Made by a program: the position numbers and the translations under genes. Below, in pieces: positions 17,526 through 25,555 of a stretch of DNA of 64,000 nt. The notes beneath the pieces are model-generated. The model ran no database searches and was not told the origin of the DNA. It saw only the letters and a list, made by a program, of their open reading frames with translations. Position 1 is the first letter of the stretch. Each line of letters begins with the position of its first letter. This stretch comes from Spirosoma validum (GTDB lineage: Bacteria; Bacteroidota; Bacteroidia; Cytophagales; Spirosomataceae). The stretch is from contig NZ_JACXAA010000009.1 in NCBI RefSeq assembly GCF_014699035.1, forward strand, positions 248,001 to 312,000, written 5' to 3'.

Positions 17526-18998
17526 ATGGCAAAAGCAATTCCGTCCCGTAGTGAAAACTACTCCGAGTGGTATAACGAGTTAATTAAAAAAGCCGATCTG
17601 GCCGAAAATTCAGCCGTCCGTGGCTGTATGGTAATCAAACCCTATGGTTTTTCGATCTGGGAAAAAATGCAGCGGGCTCTGGACGATATGTTCAAGGAAA
17701 CGGGCCATTCCAATGCTTATTTTCCGCTGTTTATTCCGAAGTCATTTTTAAGCAAAGAAGCGTCGCACGTGGAAGGATTTGCCAAAGAATGCGCCGTGGT
17801 TACCCATTACCGGCTTAAAAACGCTGAAGATGGTTCGGGGGTTATTGTCGATCCGGAAGCGAAGCTGGAAGAAGAGCTGATCGTTCGCCCTACGTCAGAA
17901 ACGGTCATCTGGAGTACGTATAAAAACTGGATTCAGTCGTACCGCGATCTGCCGCTGTTGATTAATCAGTGGGCTAACGTAGTGCGCTGGGAAATGCGGA
18001 CACGAATATTTCTCCGCACGACCGAGTTCCTTTGGCAGGAAGGCCATACGGCTCACGCTACGTCTGAGGAAGCACAGGCTGAAACGCAGCAGATGCTCGA
18101 TATTTATGCACAGTTTGCCGAAGAGTGGATGGCCGTACCGGTGATCAAAGGCGCTAAAACAGCTAACGAGCGTTTCGCGGGAGCCGAAGATACGCTTTGC
18201 ATCGAAGCTATGATGCAGGATGGCAAAGCCTTGCAAGCGGGTACGTCGCACTTCCTGGGGCAGAACTTTGCGAAAGCCTTTGATGTGCAGTTTCTGACAA
18301 AACAAAATCAGTTGGACTACGTGTGGGGAACCTCGTGGGGCGTATCAACGCGCTTAATGGGGGCACTCATCATGGCCCACTCCGACGACGATGGATTGGT
18401 TTTACCACCAAAGCTGGCACCCATTCAAGTCGTTATCGTGCCGATTTACCGTACCGAAGAACAATTGGAAGCACTTTCTGCGAAGATTAAACCGTTGGTT
18501 CAGGAGCTAAAAAAAGCGGGTATTTCGGTGAAATACGACGATTCTGACGCTAATAAACCGGGCTGGAAATTTGCCGAATACGAACTGCGTGGTGTACCGG
18601 TTCGGCTGGCTATGGGCGGACGGGATCTGGAAAATGGTACGGTCGAAATTGCCCGGCGCGATCTGAAAACCAAAGAAACCGTACCCTTCGATGGATTGAC
18701 CGAACGGATCAAAACGTTGCTTGACGACATTCAGCAGACGATCTATAACAAAGCGATGTCGTTCCGGAAAGAGAATACGTTCAACGTTGATACGTTCGAG
18801 CAGTTTCAGGAACAGATTGAAAAAGGCGGGTTTCTATTAGCACACTGGGACGGCACCAGCGAGACCGAAGAGGCCATTAAAGAAGCAACCAAAGCAACCA
18901 TCCGCTGCATTCCGTTCGATCAGGAAGTAGAAGAAGGCGTCGATGTGTACTCCGGCAAACCGTCGAAAGGGCGAGTTGTGTTTGCGCGGGCTTACTAA
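17526..18998 (+). CDS. proS: Proline--tRNA ligase, archaeal/eukaryotic-type short form
   Basis: A 490-residue class II aminoacyl-tRNA synthetase charging tRNA-Pro. The catalytic core includes motif 1 in the region IWEKMQRALDDMFKETGH, motif 2 with FLRTTEFLWQEGHTAHAT near residue 160, and motif 3 with TSWGVSTRLMGALIM near 263. An anticodon-binding domain follows (about 290-400) and a C-terminal domain ends in Tyr (VVFARAY), a feature of the ProS type 3 group. It lacks the long bacterial insertion domain of the 570-residue type, which is normal for Bacteroidota. The gene is preceded by a 316-base gap and followed by a long hairpin. Confidence 0.97.
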   Translation: MAKAIPSRSENYSEWYNELIKKADLAENSAVRGCMVIKPYGFSIWEKMQRALDDMFKETGHSNAYFPLFIPKSFLSKEASHVEGFAKECAVVTHYRLKNAEDGSGVIVDPEAKLEEELIVRPTSETVIWSTYKNWIQSYRDLPLLINQWANVVRWEMRTRIFLRTTEFLWQEGHTAHATSEEAQAETQQMLDIYAQFAEEWMAVPVIKGAKTANERFAGAEDTLCIEAMMQDGKALQAGTSHFLGQNFAKAFDVQFLTKQNQLDYVWGTSWGVSTRLMGALIMAHSDDDGLVLPPKLAPIQVVIVPIYRTEEQLEALSAKIKPLVQELKKAGISVKYDDSDANKPGWKFAEYELRGVPVRLAMGGRDLENGTVEIARRDLKTKETVPFDGLTERIKTLLDDIQQTIYNKAMSFRKENTFNVDTFEQFQEQIEKGGFLLAHWDGTSETEEAIKEATKATIRCIPFDQEVEEGVDVYSGKPSKGRVVFARAY

Positions 18999-19013
18999 GA
19001 AAGACACAAAAGT

Positions 19014-19074
19014 AAGTGGTCCGGTATTGTCAGGCGATTGTTAACCAATTACCTGACAATATCGGACCACTTTT
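19014..19074 (+). terminator. Terminator-like hairpin after proS
   Basis: AAGTGGTCCGGTATTGTCAGG (21 bases from 19014; the first 20 are typical of the arm) pairs with the arm 19052-19072 with one G-T pair and a 17-base loop, then TTTTGG follows. It lies 15 bases after the proS stop and before the convergent gene ending at 19085. Confidence 0.7.
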
Positions 19075-19084
19075 GGTTTATCTC

Positions 19085-19609
19085 TTACCGCGTTGACATC
19101 TCCTGTTTATGATTTTGTTGCAGATACCAACTGACACTTGCATACGTAACGGCGCTTATGCCAATCAGCCAGACAGCTCCAGTCAGACTGAAGTATGACC
19201 AGGTCTTGCGGCTCATCAGGTCCATCATGGCCATGAGCATCATGCATAAACCAAGCGCCATAATAAAGGCGTTACGTAGTGCTGTGTTGTAAGCCCGGCG
19301 TAGGTCGTAAGCACCGTAGGCCTTGTTCCGAAATTCAAACACAATGTCATCCAGACTGGCCTGTCGGAGTTGTTCATCTGTCATGGCTAGCTCCGTCTGA
19401 TACGTAGTGTGCAACTGCCGGACAGCTTCTACGTTGACCTGTTCCAGTACGATATTCATGGCGGCTTCGAACATAAACCCAGTCCACATGCGATATTCTA
19501 TCTCGCAGGCAAGATGATCGAGCAATTCGTCAACCAATACGTCGGTTGAGCCTATATGAATCAAGTGATTATGCAGTTTAGCTACTTGTTGTGGGCTAAG
19601 TTTTTTCAT
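19085..19609 (-). CDS. Membrane protein joining a HAAS-like helical domain to a TonB-type N-terminal anchor
   Basis: About 174 residues from the ATG at 19609; an in-frame ATG at 19639 would add ten. Residues 1-60 (LSPQQVAKLHNHLIHIG, then DELLDHLACEIEYRMWTGF) resemble the HAAS-like or permease-prefix helical domain found in genes paired with PadR regulators. Residues near 85-115 read DDIVFEFRNKAYGAYDLRRA, a close match to the segment before the membrane anchor of Bacteroidota TonB proteins. Two transmembrane helices follow (about 116-135 and 142-160). There is no periplasmic TonB domain. The upstream PadR gene ends 42 bases away, so the two form an operon. Function is unknown. Confidence 0.7.
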   Translation of the reverse strand: MKKLSPQQVAKLHNHLIHIGSTDVLVDELLDHLACEIEYRMWTGFMFEAAMNIVLEQVNVEAVRQLHTTYQTELAMTDEQLRQASLDDIVFEFRNKAYGAYDLRRAYNTALRNAFIMALGLCMMLMAMMDLMSRKTWSYFSLTGAVWLIGISAVTYASVSWYLQQNHKQEMSTR

Positions 19610-19651
19610 TGCTCTATCTGCGTTTATCGGTTCATTCAAAAACGTTACATC

Positions 19652-20029
19652 TTAAGGAGCTGTTACTAAACGGCTTGGTAATTGGAGTAAACTGCGCATC
19701 ATGTTCATAAAGCGCTCAAAGTCAGAAACTTTCTGAACAGCCACTTCGCTGCCCTGGGGGGTAAGGGTATAATATTTGCGTAACCGGCCCTCCACTTCTT
19801 CCGTCTCGGTGGTCAGTAAGCCTTCCTGTTCTAATTTATGCAGCACCGGATACAAGGCGCCAAAAGACAACGTAATCTCACCCTTTGTTCGCTCTTTAAC
19901 GGCTTGTGTAATTTCATAGCCATACATTCGCCGACTGCCCGATGGCTGTTGAGGGCCCGGCTCGGCCAGCAACTTCAGTACAATCGTTTTTAACGTACCC
20001 CGTATAAATTCATTGCCGGATGATTCCAT
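19652..20029 (-). CDS. PadR-family transcriptional regulator
   Basis: A 125-residue cytosolic repressor with the PadR winged helix: FIRGTLKTIVLKLLAEPG, then MYGYEITQAVKERTKG, SFGALYPVLHKLEQEGLL as recognition region, and RKYYTLTPQG in the wing. A C-terminal helix follows for dimerisation. I chose the ATG at 20029 because the longer frame adds 34 residues that are not PadR-like and cover an AT-rich upstream region. PadR proteins usually repress their own operon, so the membrane protein gene downstream is the likely target. The region 20030-20100 is AT-rich and suits a promoter and operator. Confidence 0.92.
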   Translation of the reverse strand: MESSGNEFIRGTLKTIVLKLLAEPGPQQPSGSRRMYGYEITQAVKERTKGEITLSFGALYPVLHKLEQEGLLTTETEEVEGRLRKYYTLTPQGSEVAVQKVSDFERFMNMMRSLLQLPSRLVTAP

Positions 20030-20215
20030 ACTATAGAAAAGAAAATAGGTTGAAATTTTTACTATAAATATATGTAAGTTCCCGATATATACATTCGAAT
20101 TTTCTGGACAAGCGCGTATTGATTCAAGCAAGTGCTAAATTGGGTCTACCTGACTGGAGCGTGAACTTTTGGTTAAATTATGAGTTGGTAAAAATTATCG
20201 TACAGCCTGAACCTT

Positions 20216-20237
20216 ACCGGAACTTCCGGTACATTTA
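20216..20237 (+). promoter_or_regulatory. Palindrome abutting a -7-like element before the FKBP gene
   Basis: ACCGGAACTTCCGGT (20216-20230) is a perfect 15-bp dyad. The following TACATTTA (20230-20237) matches seven of eight positions of TAnnTTTG. The arrangement suggests an operator overlapping the promoter of the peptidyl-prolyl isomerase gene that starts at 20269. No obvious -33 TTG is seen. Confidence 0.4.
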
Positions 20238-20268
20238 CGGCTGAGTATTTAATAAAACAACTCGTATT

Positions 20269-20721
20269 ATGGCACAGGCAAAATCTGGCGATACCGTTCA
20301 GGTACATTACACCGGCACTTTAACTGATGGAACAATCTTTGACTCATCGGAAGGCCGCACTCCGCTGGAATTTACGGTTGGCAGTGGGCAGGTCATCAAA
20401 GGCTTTGATGAAGGCGTAGCTGGTATGAACCAGGGCGAAAAGAAAACCATCAATATTCCGGTAGAAGATGCTTATGGCCCGGCTAATGAAGAGATGATTT
20501 TTACACTGAATCGTTCAGATATACCGGATGATATTCCACTCGAAGTCGGCATGACACTCAACATGCATGAAGATGGAAACCCCCGGCCAATTCCAGTTAT
20601 CGTACGGGATCTTACCGATACGAACGTTACCCTCGACGCCAACCACCCACTAGCTGGTCAGGACTTAACCTTCGAGGTTGAGTTAGTTGGGGTAAAATCG
20701 CCATCAGGATTGATTCTTTGA
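20269..20721 (+). CDS. FKBP-type peptidyl-prolyl cis-trans isomerase, SlyD-like
   Basis: A 150-residue protein without a signal peptide, hence cytosolic. The FKBP domain (residues 1-70 and 125-148) shows VQVHYTGTLTDGTIFDSSEG, VIKGFDEGVAGMNQGEKK and the IF insertion (insert-in-flap) chaperone domain at about 70-125 with EVGMTLNMHEDGN and VTLDANHPLAGQDLTFEVEL. The block N-HPLAG-L-F is a SlyD signature. It catalyses isomerisation of prolyl bonds and has chaperone activity. The His-rich metal-binding tail of E. coli SlyD is missing, as in most short forms. Confidence 0.95.
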   Translation: MAQAKSGDTVQVHYTGTLTDGTIFDSSEGRTPLEFTVGSGQVIKGFDEGVAGMNQGEKKTINIPVEDAYGPANEEMIFTLNRSDIPDDIPLEVGMTLNMHEDGNPRPIPVIVRDLTDTNVTLDANHPLAGQDLTFEVELVGVKSPSGLIL

Positions 20722-20746
20722 GTAAAGGTTCGGGGCAGGGGGCGCT

Positions 20747-21256
20747 TCATATATTTTCATACCCTGAACTCTCTGCACCGAACCCTTTGCTGGTTAACTT
20801 CAACAATTCGCCTAACTCCCGCAGGGCGGTTTGAATGCCGCGCAGATTAGTACGCGCTACGTATGATGCCAGAGCAACGGTGATAGCTCCGATGTTAAGG
20901 ACAACGGTTGTATCGGTCATGCGCTGTATACCCACATTAGCCTCATCGGTTGCCTGCTGAATAATGATCGCCATTTCACCCGCATTCTTAAAGGCAGGAC
21001 GTACTGACCGCGTTTGAATATCCTGAACCCGATTGAGCAGACTATTCTGATAAGCATTAAGGTCTAACTGCTGTTCGTGCGTAAGTTCCGACCAGTACAG
21101 TGCCTGAAACTTGTTCAGAGCGCGAGCCATGTTGTTATAACTGTTCGCAATCCCATTGATTTGTTCAGGGGTGAAGTCTTCCATAGGTTTGGTTGACCCA
21201 GATCGGTCGAAGATGTTACGATGTAGATACGTGTTAAAAATTGGTAATGTTGCCAT
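20747..21256 (-). CDS. Hypothetical protein with a helical N-terminal part and one membrane-like segment
   Basis: About 169 residues from the ATG at 21256; the open frame extends to an ATG at 21343, which would add a basic 29-residue segment. No family is recognised. The middle (EQINGIANSYNNMARALNKF, YWSELTHEQQLDLNAYQNSL) looks like amphipathic helices. Residues about 122-140 (TVVLNIGAITVALASYVA) form a moderately hydrophobic stretch that may be a membrane helix. The C-terminus is again helical. The gene is convergent with the FKBP gene and divergent from uvsE. Confidence 0.6.
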   Translation of the reverse strand: MATLPIFNTYLHRNIFDRSGSTKPMEDFTPEQINGIANSYNNMARALNKFQALYWSELTHEQQLDLNAYQNSLLNRVQDIQTRSVRPAFKNAGEMAIIIQQATDEANVGIQRMTDTTVVLNIGAITVALASYVARTNLRGIQTALRELGELLKLTSKGFGAESSGYENI

Positions 21257-21457
21257 TATGAGCCTGTTTGCGACAATGGCTCTACGCTGATTATAGACAT
21301 CAGTTCGATTTATTCTTCTTATAGTTATATTGTTTATGACCACTTGTGGTCAATAGCGTCACGCCTTGCACTATGTTAGCATTGAGTCATGATAGTTTAT
21401 AACTAAACAACTTTCGCGCGGAAGATAAGTGGCTGACAAATAAAATCGGCTAATTAT

Positions 21458-21471
21458 TGACCGAACGGTCA
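21458..21471. promoter_or_regulatory. TetR-like operator dyad between the hypothetical gene and uvsE
   Basis: TGACCGAACGGTCA at 21458-21471 has 6-bp perfect arms around AA. The form TGACCGnnCGGTCA is common among operators of TetR-family repressors. It lies 42 bases before the uvsE start. No TetR gene is seen in the window, so the regulator would act from elsewhere. Confidence 0.45.
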
Positions 21472-21512
21472 CAAAGCCAAAACCGCAGGGGCGTCATTAG
21501 AGTTGAACGGGT

Positions 21513-22415
21513 ATGAATCTAAGTTCGCTCAACGTTGGGTACGCCTGTATTAACCTAAGTCTTCAGGCAGATAAAATCACGACCAACCGGAGAATGATCC
21601 GTAAGACATTTACCGAAAGAGGAATTGCGTATGCCTCGGAACTGGCGTTGAAAAACGTACAGGATCTATTGAAAATCGTAGACTGGAATCTCGAAAATGG
21701 CTTTTACCTGTTTCGGATTTCGTCGGAGTTATTCCCCTGGGCATCGGAGTATAAAATTGCTGATTTACCCGACTTTGCTGACATTCGCGAAACACTGGAG
21801 GCAATCGGTAGTCGACCCGTACGCTTAACGATTCATCCCGGCCCGTTCAATCATCTCGCGGGGCAGGGGAAGGTTCTGGACAATACGCTCGTCGATCTCG
21901 AATATCAGTCTGAATTGTTTGATTTGATGGGATTGAAGCCATCCCATTGGAATAAGATCAATATTCATGTGGGGGGTACGTATGGTGATAAAACGGCAAC
22001 GCTGGCGCGCTTCTGCCAAAATTTTAACCTCCTCTCCGAAAACCTGCGGGCTCGCCTGACGGTCGAAAATGATGATCGGCAGAGCCTATATACTGTAGTA
22101 GATCTGGTGTCAGTTTACGAACGTACCGGAATTCCTATCGTCTTCGATTATTTTCACCACCACCTCAACCCCGGCCTGCAAACTGAGGAGGAGGCTTTCC
22201 TGACGGCCTATAATACCTGGGACGTCAGACCTGTTTTTCACTTTTCCGATTCGCGGAGAGAGCACGAAGATCCCAAAGCCCGGCGCGAAGCGCATGCTGA
22301 CTGGCTTTACTCACCAGTCAATACGTATGGCAAAGAGGTAGACATCGTCTTTGAGTGCAAGATGAAGGAGAAAGCTATCTTAAAGCTGAGAAGCAATGCG
22401 TTATCTGAAAATTAA
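21513..22415 (+). CDS. uvsE: UV DNA damage endonuclease (UVDE/UvsE)
   Basis: A 300-residue cytosolic TIM-barrel endonuclease that nicks DNA 5' of UV photoproducts in an alternative excision repair path. Family blocks: NVGYACINLSL at the N-terminus, FYLFRISSELFPWASE near 70, VRLTIHPGPFNHLA near 107, INIHVGGTYGDK near 150, LTVENDDR near 190, VFDYFHHHLNPG near 211 and PVFHFSDSR near 241, which together supply the His, Glu and Asp metal ligands. The end VDIVFECKMKEKAILKLR fits the family. A probable operator dyad lies upstream. The gene stands alone. Confidence 0.95.
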   Translation: MNLSSLNVGYACINLSLQADKITTNRRMIRKTFTERGIAYASELALKNVQDLLKIVDWNLENGFYLFRISSELFPWASEYKIADLPDFADIRETLEAIGSRPVRLTIHPGPFNHLAGQGKVLDNTLVDLEYQSELFDLMGLKPSHWNKINIHVGGTYGDKTATLARFCQNFNLLSENLRARLTVENDDRQSLYTVVDLVSVYERTGIPIVFDYFHHHLNPGLQTEEEAFLTAYNTWDVRPVFHFSDSRREHEDPKARREAHADWLYSPVNTYGKEVDIVFECKMKEKAILKLRSNALSEN

Positions 22416-22673
22416 TCATAGACTACTGTAACATTAATATCCGGGAGGCACTAAGATTCGCTTCCGAATTATTAACCAAAAAGACTGGGATCGATCTCTT
22501 CTGACATCTAGTTATATATACTATAGATTATTGAAATTCATTTGTTGTAGAGCGCATCAAGTATAATGACCTGCTTACTTAAGAGCTACTGAAGATACAT
22601 TCAGACAATTCAAATTTCGGTAGTGCTACTGGCCCTGTTGAGTAAATCCATAACATGTGGAAAGTGCTTGGAA

Positions 22674-23561
22674 TCATCGATTCTCCAACTGATTAACTGA
22701 GTCGAAAGATGTGAGACGACTGCAATGCCGCTGAAAATAGGCTAAGTAGTGAAGAGCTTCCTGCTCGCTTAAATGCACACCATCAGTGGTATGATACGCC
22801 CCGCAATCCGGCTGAACGATGTAGTTGTACCGATTAGGTGGGAAGGTCTTGTGCATATATTCTCGTAGACTAATTGATACCGGTAAATTACAAAGCTTTT
22901 TATGAACCGGCATTTCAAAAAAGACGACCTGCGCTCCCCTTTCCTCGAATTCCTTAACAAACGCATGAAGTCGGACCATTGAATTGTTAAGGGCCTGATT
23001 GGTTGGAGGTGTTGAGTAGAGTAAAACCTGGTTTGCCAGTAGTTTATCGAACAACGCCGGATCAACAGCGGCCGGTGCCGTTACGGTTTTTTTATTCCCT
23101 CTCTTTAGCTTCTGCAACCCTTCATAGCTTTCCTTTATCAGAATGGCAAGAGGCTGTTTGCCCTCACGCAGTGCCAGAATGTGTTTTTTTGCCTGGAATA
23201 AAAATGGGTTGGTCAGTTGCGCTGTAAACACTTCGTCTTCGCTACGAAGCAGTATGTTCGTCTCAATATAAATTGTATCTAATTTATAATCGGTGGATTG
23301 CAGCATTCGCATGCCGTCGAACGCACTGAGCCCTACAAAACTTAAATTGCACAGTTCGGGTATATCCAGCCGAGCTGAAAGCGAGGAGCCTACCACAACA
23401 TTCCGACAGGAGTCAGCTGTATATAAAAAATTTTGCGCTTTAACCAGATTCGTCTGCCATTGATTAAGGGATATTCTAAGGCTGGGCTGAACGACTTGAA
23501 TGGAAATGCAATAGAGACTGACTAGTACAAAAAATAAAAATAGCGCTTTGGCAATCATCAC
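22674..23561 (-). CDS. SGNH-hydrolase-like membrane-anchored protein, partner of the O-acyltransferase
   Basis: A 295-residue protein with an N-terminal membrane anchor (residues 3-22, AKALFLFFVLVSLYCISI) and a periplasmic domain. The block VVVGSSLSARLDI near residue 57 has the position of the GDSL nucleophile motif, and TTDGVHLSEQEALHYL near 265 has the Asp-x-x-His arrangement of block V. This is the pattern of AlgJ/AlgX/DltD-like partners that accept an acyl group from an MBOAT protein and transfer it to a polysaccharide. The gene starts 9 bases after the stop of the MBOAT gene. The target polymer is unknown. The DNA here is more AT-rich than the rest. Confidence 0.75.
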   Translation of the reverse strand: MMIAKALFLFFVLVSLYCISIQVVQPSLRISLNQWQTNLVKAQNFLYTADSCRNVVVGSSLSARLDIPELCNLSFVGLSAFDGMRMLQSTDYKLDTIYIETNILLRSEDEVFTAQLTNPFLFQAKKHILALREGKQPLAILIKESYEGLQKLKRGNKKTVTAPAAVDPALFDKLLANQVLLYSTPPTNQALNNSMVRLHAFVKEFEERGAQVVFFEMPVHKKLCNLPVSISLREYMHKTFPPNRYNYIVQPDCGAYHTTDGVHLSEQEALHYLAYFQRHCSRLTSFDSVNQLENR

Positions 23562-23570
23562 CGAAGGATT

Positions 23571-25016
23571 TTAAAACTGAAAGTAAATAAAGTCGCCCGA
23601 GTTGCCCGAGTTAAGCGCTATGAAAAAGAGCATAACCGCATAATAAACGTAACTTGGAAAAACCACCTGAACTCTTTGTTGGCTATACTTAAACAAATAA
23701 TGGGCATGATATAGGACGACAGGTGATGAATACAGTAGAATCTGAAAAATCTGTAGAAAATCAGGCGCCATTGTTTTATTTTTCGCGATACTACTAAAAT
23801 AGCCCATGACGTGGGAAAAGTTGGGCAGCTTGAACAGTAGCCACGCCAGACTGACGAATCCAAACACCAACGCTCCTGACGCAAAGCGAAACATTGCTCG
23901 GTTGGGAAGCGCAAAGCGGGGGCTTAAAAAGCGTTCAACAGCTAAAGCCAAACCGTGGGCAAGTCCCCAGATCGCATAACTCCAGGCGGCTCCGTGCCAG
24001 AGACCGCCGAGAAACATGGTGATCAGTAAATTCAAATACGTACGCAGTTCCCCCTTTCGATTGCCGCCGAGGGGTATGTATAAATACTCCATCAAAAACG
24101 TAGATAACGAAATGTGCCACCGTTTCCAAAAATCCTTAAATGAGGTAGCAATGTAAGGGAAATTAAAGTTTGGATTAAACTCGTAACCAAATAACGAAGC
24201 TAGGCCGATGGCGATCAGGGAGTATCCGGCGAAATCGGCAAAGATTTGACAGGAATATCCAAACAACATGACCAGCAGATTAACCGACGAATAAGATTGA
24301 AAGTACGGGTAGGCAATCCAAAATGTAAAATCCTTTAGATTATCGGCCACAACCATTTTTAGGAAATAGCCAGTAACTAATAGTCGAAAACACCGCTGGA
24401 CGTTAATCTGCCCGAGTGTTTTAACATGAATCTGTGGTAGGAAATCATGCGCCTTCAAAATTGGGCCAGCGATCAGGTGAGGAAAAAACGAAATAAACAG
24501 CAGCGTTCGCTTGCAGTGGTCAAGAACTGACGGACTTACCAGGTGCTTTCGTTCGTCAACGTTTCCTCGGTACACGTCAACCAGCAGGCTAATACCCTCG
24601 AAGGTAAAAAACGAAATGCCAATTGGCAGGGGAACAGATAATAAAAACGATTCGGTTGTGGCTGGTCTGATAAAAAACGAGCCAATTAGCTGACCATATT
24701 TAAAGAATGCGAGCAGTCCCAGGTTAACAACCACGCCGACGGTGGCAATCCTTTTCTGATGCACAAGATTGCTATGAACAACTAAATAGCTGGCTATCGA
24801 GTTGATAAAGGCAGAAAATAACAACAACAATAACAGTTCCGGTTGATTATAAGCATAAAAAATTAAACTGGAAATGATAAGTATAGGTACTTGGTAGTTG
24901 ACTGCTATAGGTAGATAGTAAAGCGAGAACGTTATTGCGAATAAGACTAAAAAGGCAAAGCTTGTAAATAGCATAGTTAGTAAAGGACGTAATTTGGCGT
25001 GTTTTATTGATATCAA
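23571..25016 (-). CDS. MBOAT-family O-acyltransferase, AlgI-like
   Basis: A 481-residue integral membrane protein with about ten or more hydrophobic helices. AlgI-type blocks include VPLPIGISFFTFEGISLLVD near residue 130, FFPHLIAGPILKAHDFLPQI near 177, FADFAGYSLIAIGLASLFGY near 262, FWKRWHISLSTFLMEYLYIP near 292 and FLGGLWHGAAWSYAIWGLAHG near 335, which contains the catalytic His. The protein moves an acetyl group across the membrane for the periplasmic SGNH partner encoded downstream. Neither glycosyltransferases nor export genes are adjacent, so the acetylated polymer is made elsewhere. The long AT-rich gap upstream (25017-25555) must hold the promoter. Confidence 0.93.
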   Translation of the reverse strand: MISIKHAKLRPLLTMLFTSFAFLVLFAITFSLYYLPIAVNYQVPILIISSLIFYAYNQPELLLLLLFSAFINSIASYLVVHSNLVHQKRIATVGVVVNLGLLAFFKYGQLIGSFFIRPATTESFLLSVPLPIGISFFTFEGISLLVDVYRGNVDERKHLVSPSVLDHCKRTLLFISFFPHLIAGPILKAHDFLPQIHVKTLGQINVQRCFRLLVTGYFLKMVVADNLKDFTFWIAYPYFQSYSSVNLLVMLFGYSCQIFADFAGYSLIAIGLASLFGYEFNPNFNFPYIATSFKDFWKRWHISLSTFLMEYLYIPLGGNRKGELRTYLNLLITMFLGGLWHGAAWSYAIWGLAHGLALAVERFLSPRFALPNRAMFRFASGALVFGFVSLAWLLFKLPNFSHVMGYFSSIAKNKTMAPDFLQIFQILLYSSPVVLYHAHYLFKYSQQRVQVVFPSYVYYAVMLFFIALNSGNSGDFIYFQF

Positions 25017-25555
25017 TTATTGCTTAGCGCTTATATCGCCGTATCGAGTATTTCCTGGTCCATTTCTCCATTCTCTCTTTCGGGTTCCAGTACGGATATT
25101 TAACCTCTATTTCGATATAAATTTGGTCTGGGTTCTGCTCTTTAACATGCAATATGATCATCATATGCTGCCCCCCTGTTTATTAGTAAATTTTAAATTT
25201 TATGTCACGAGCTATGCATTTTAGGATACAATCGCAAGGTAAAAAATACCAAAATAATACTAAAATAAATTTTAACTTTTATTTACTCTTATAGATAAAT
25301 AGGAGTAAGAGACGTAGAGAAAACACACTGATTATGACCTGAGTCGATGAGTAATTTATTCTACCCAAGGGTAAGATGAAAGAACTGGCTGTTTCAAGAC
25401 ATCGGCTCAACCATGTTGCTGTGTAATCATTAGCTCTAAAATTCTTTATTTACGGAAAAATGGCCTCCGTTTTGAGTATACCTGCCAATCGATTAAAAGA
25501 AACCACCTGCTCGTATCGTTTAAGGAGGTGGTAATCTTCACTAATTAGTTCATAC
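25017..25555. other. Divergent intergenic region before the FHA-PP2C-kinase cluster
   Basis: A 539-base AT-rich gap between the minus-strand acyltransferase and the plus-strand FHA gene. No convincing gene is seen. At 25502-25532 ACCACCT pairs with AGGTGGT. The right arm contains AAGGAGGTGG, a Shine-Dalgarno-like string rare in this phylum, but it ends 24 bases before the ATG at 25556, too far for normal use. This region must contain promoters for both neighbouring transcripts. Confidence 0.5.
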
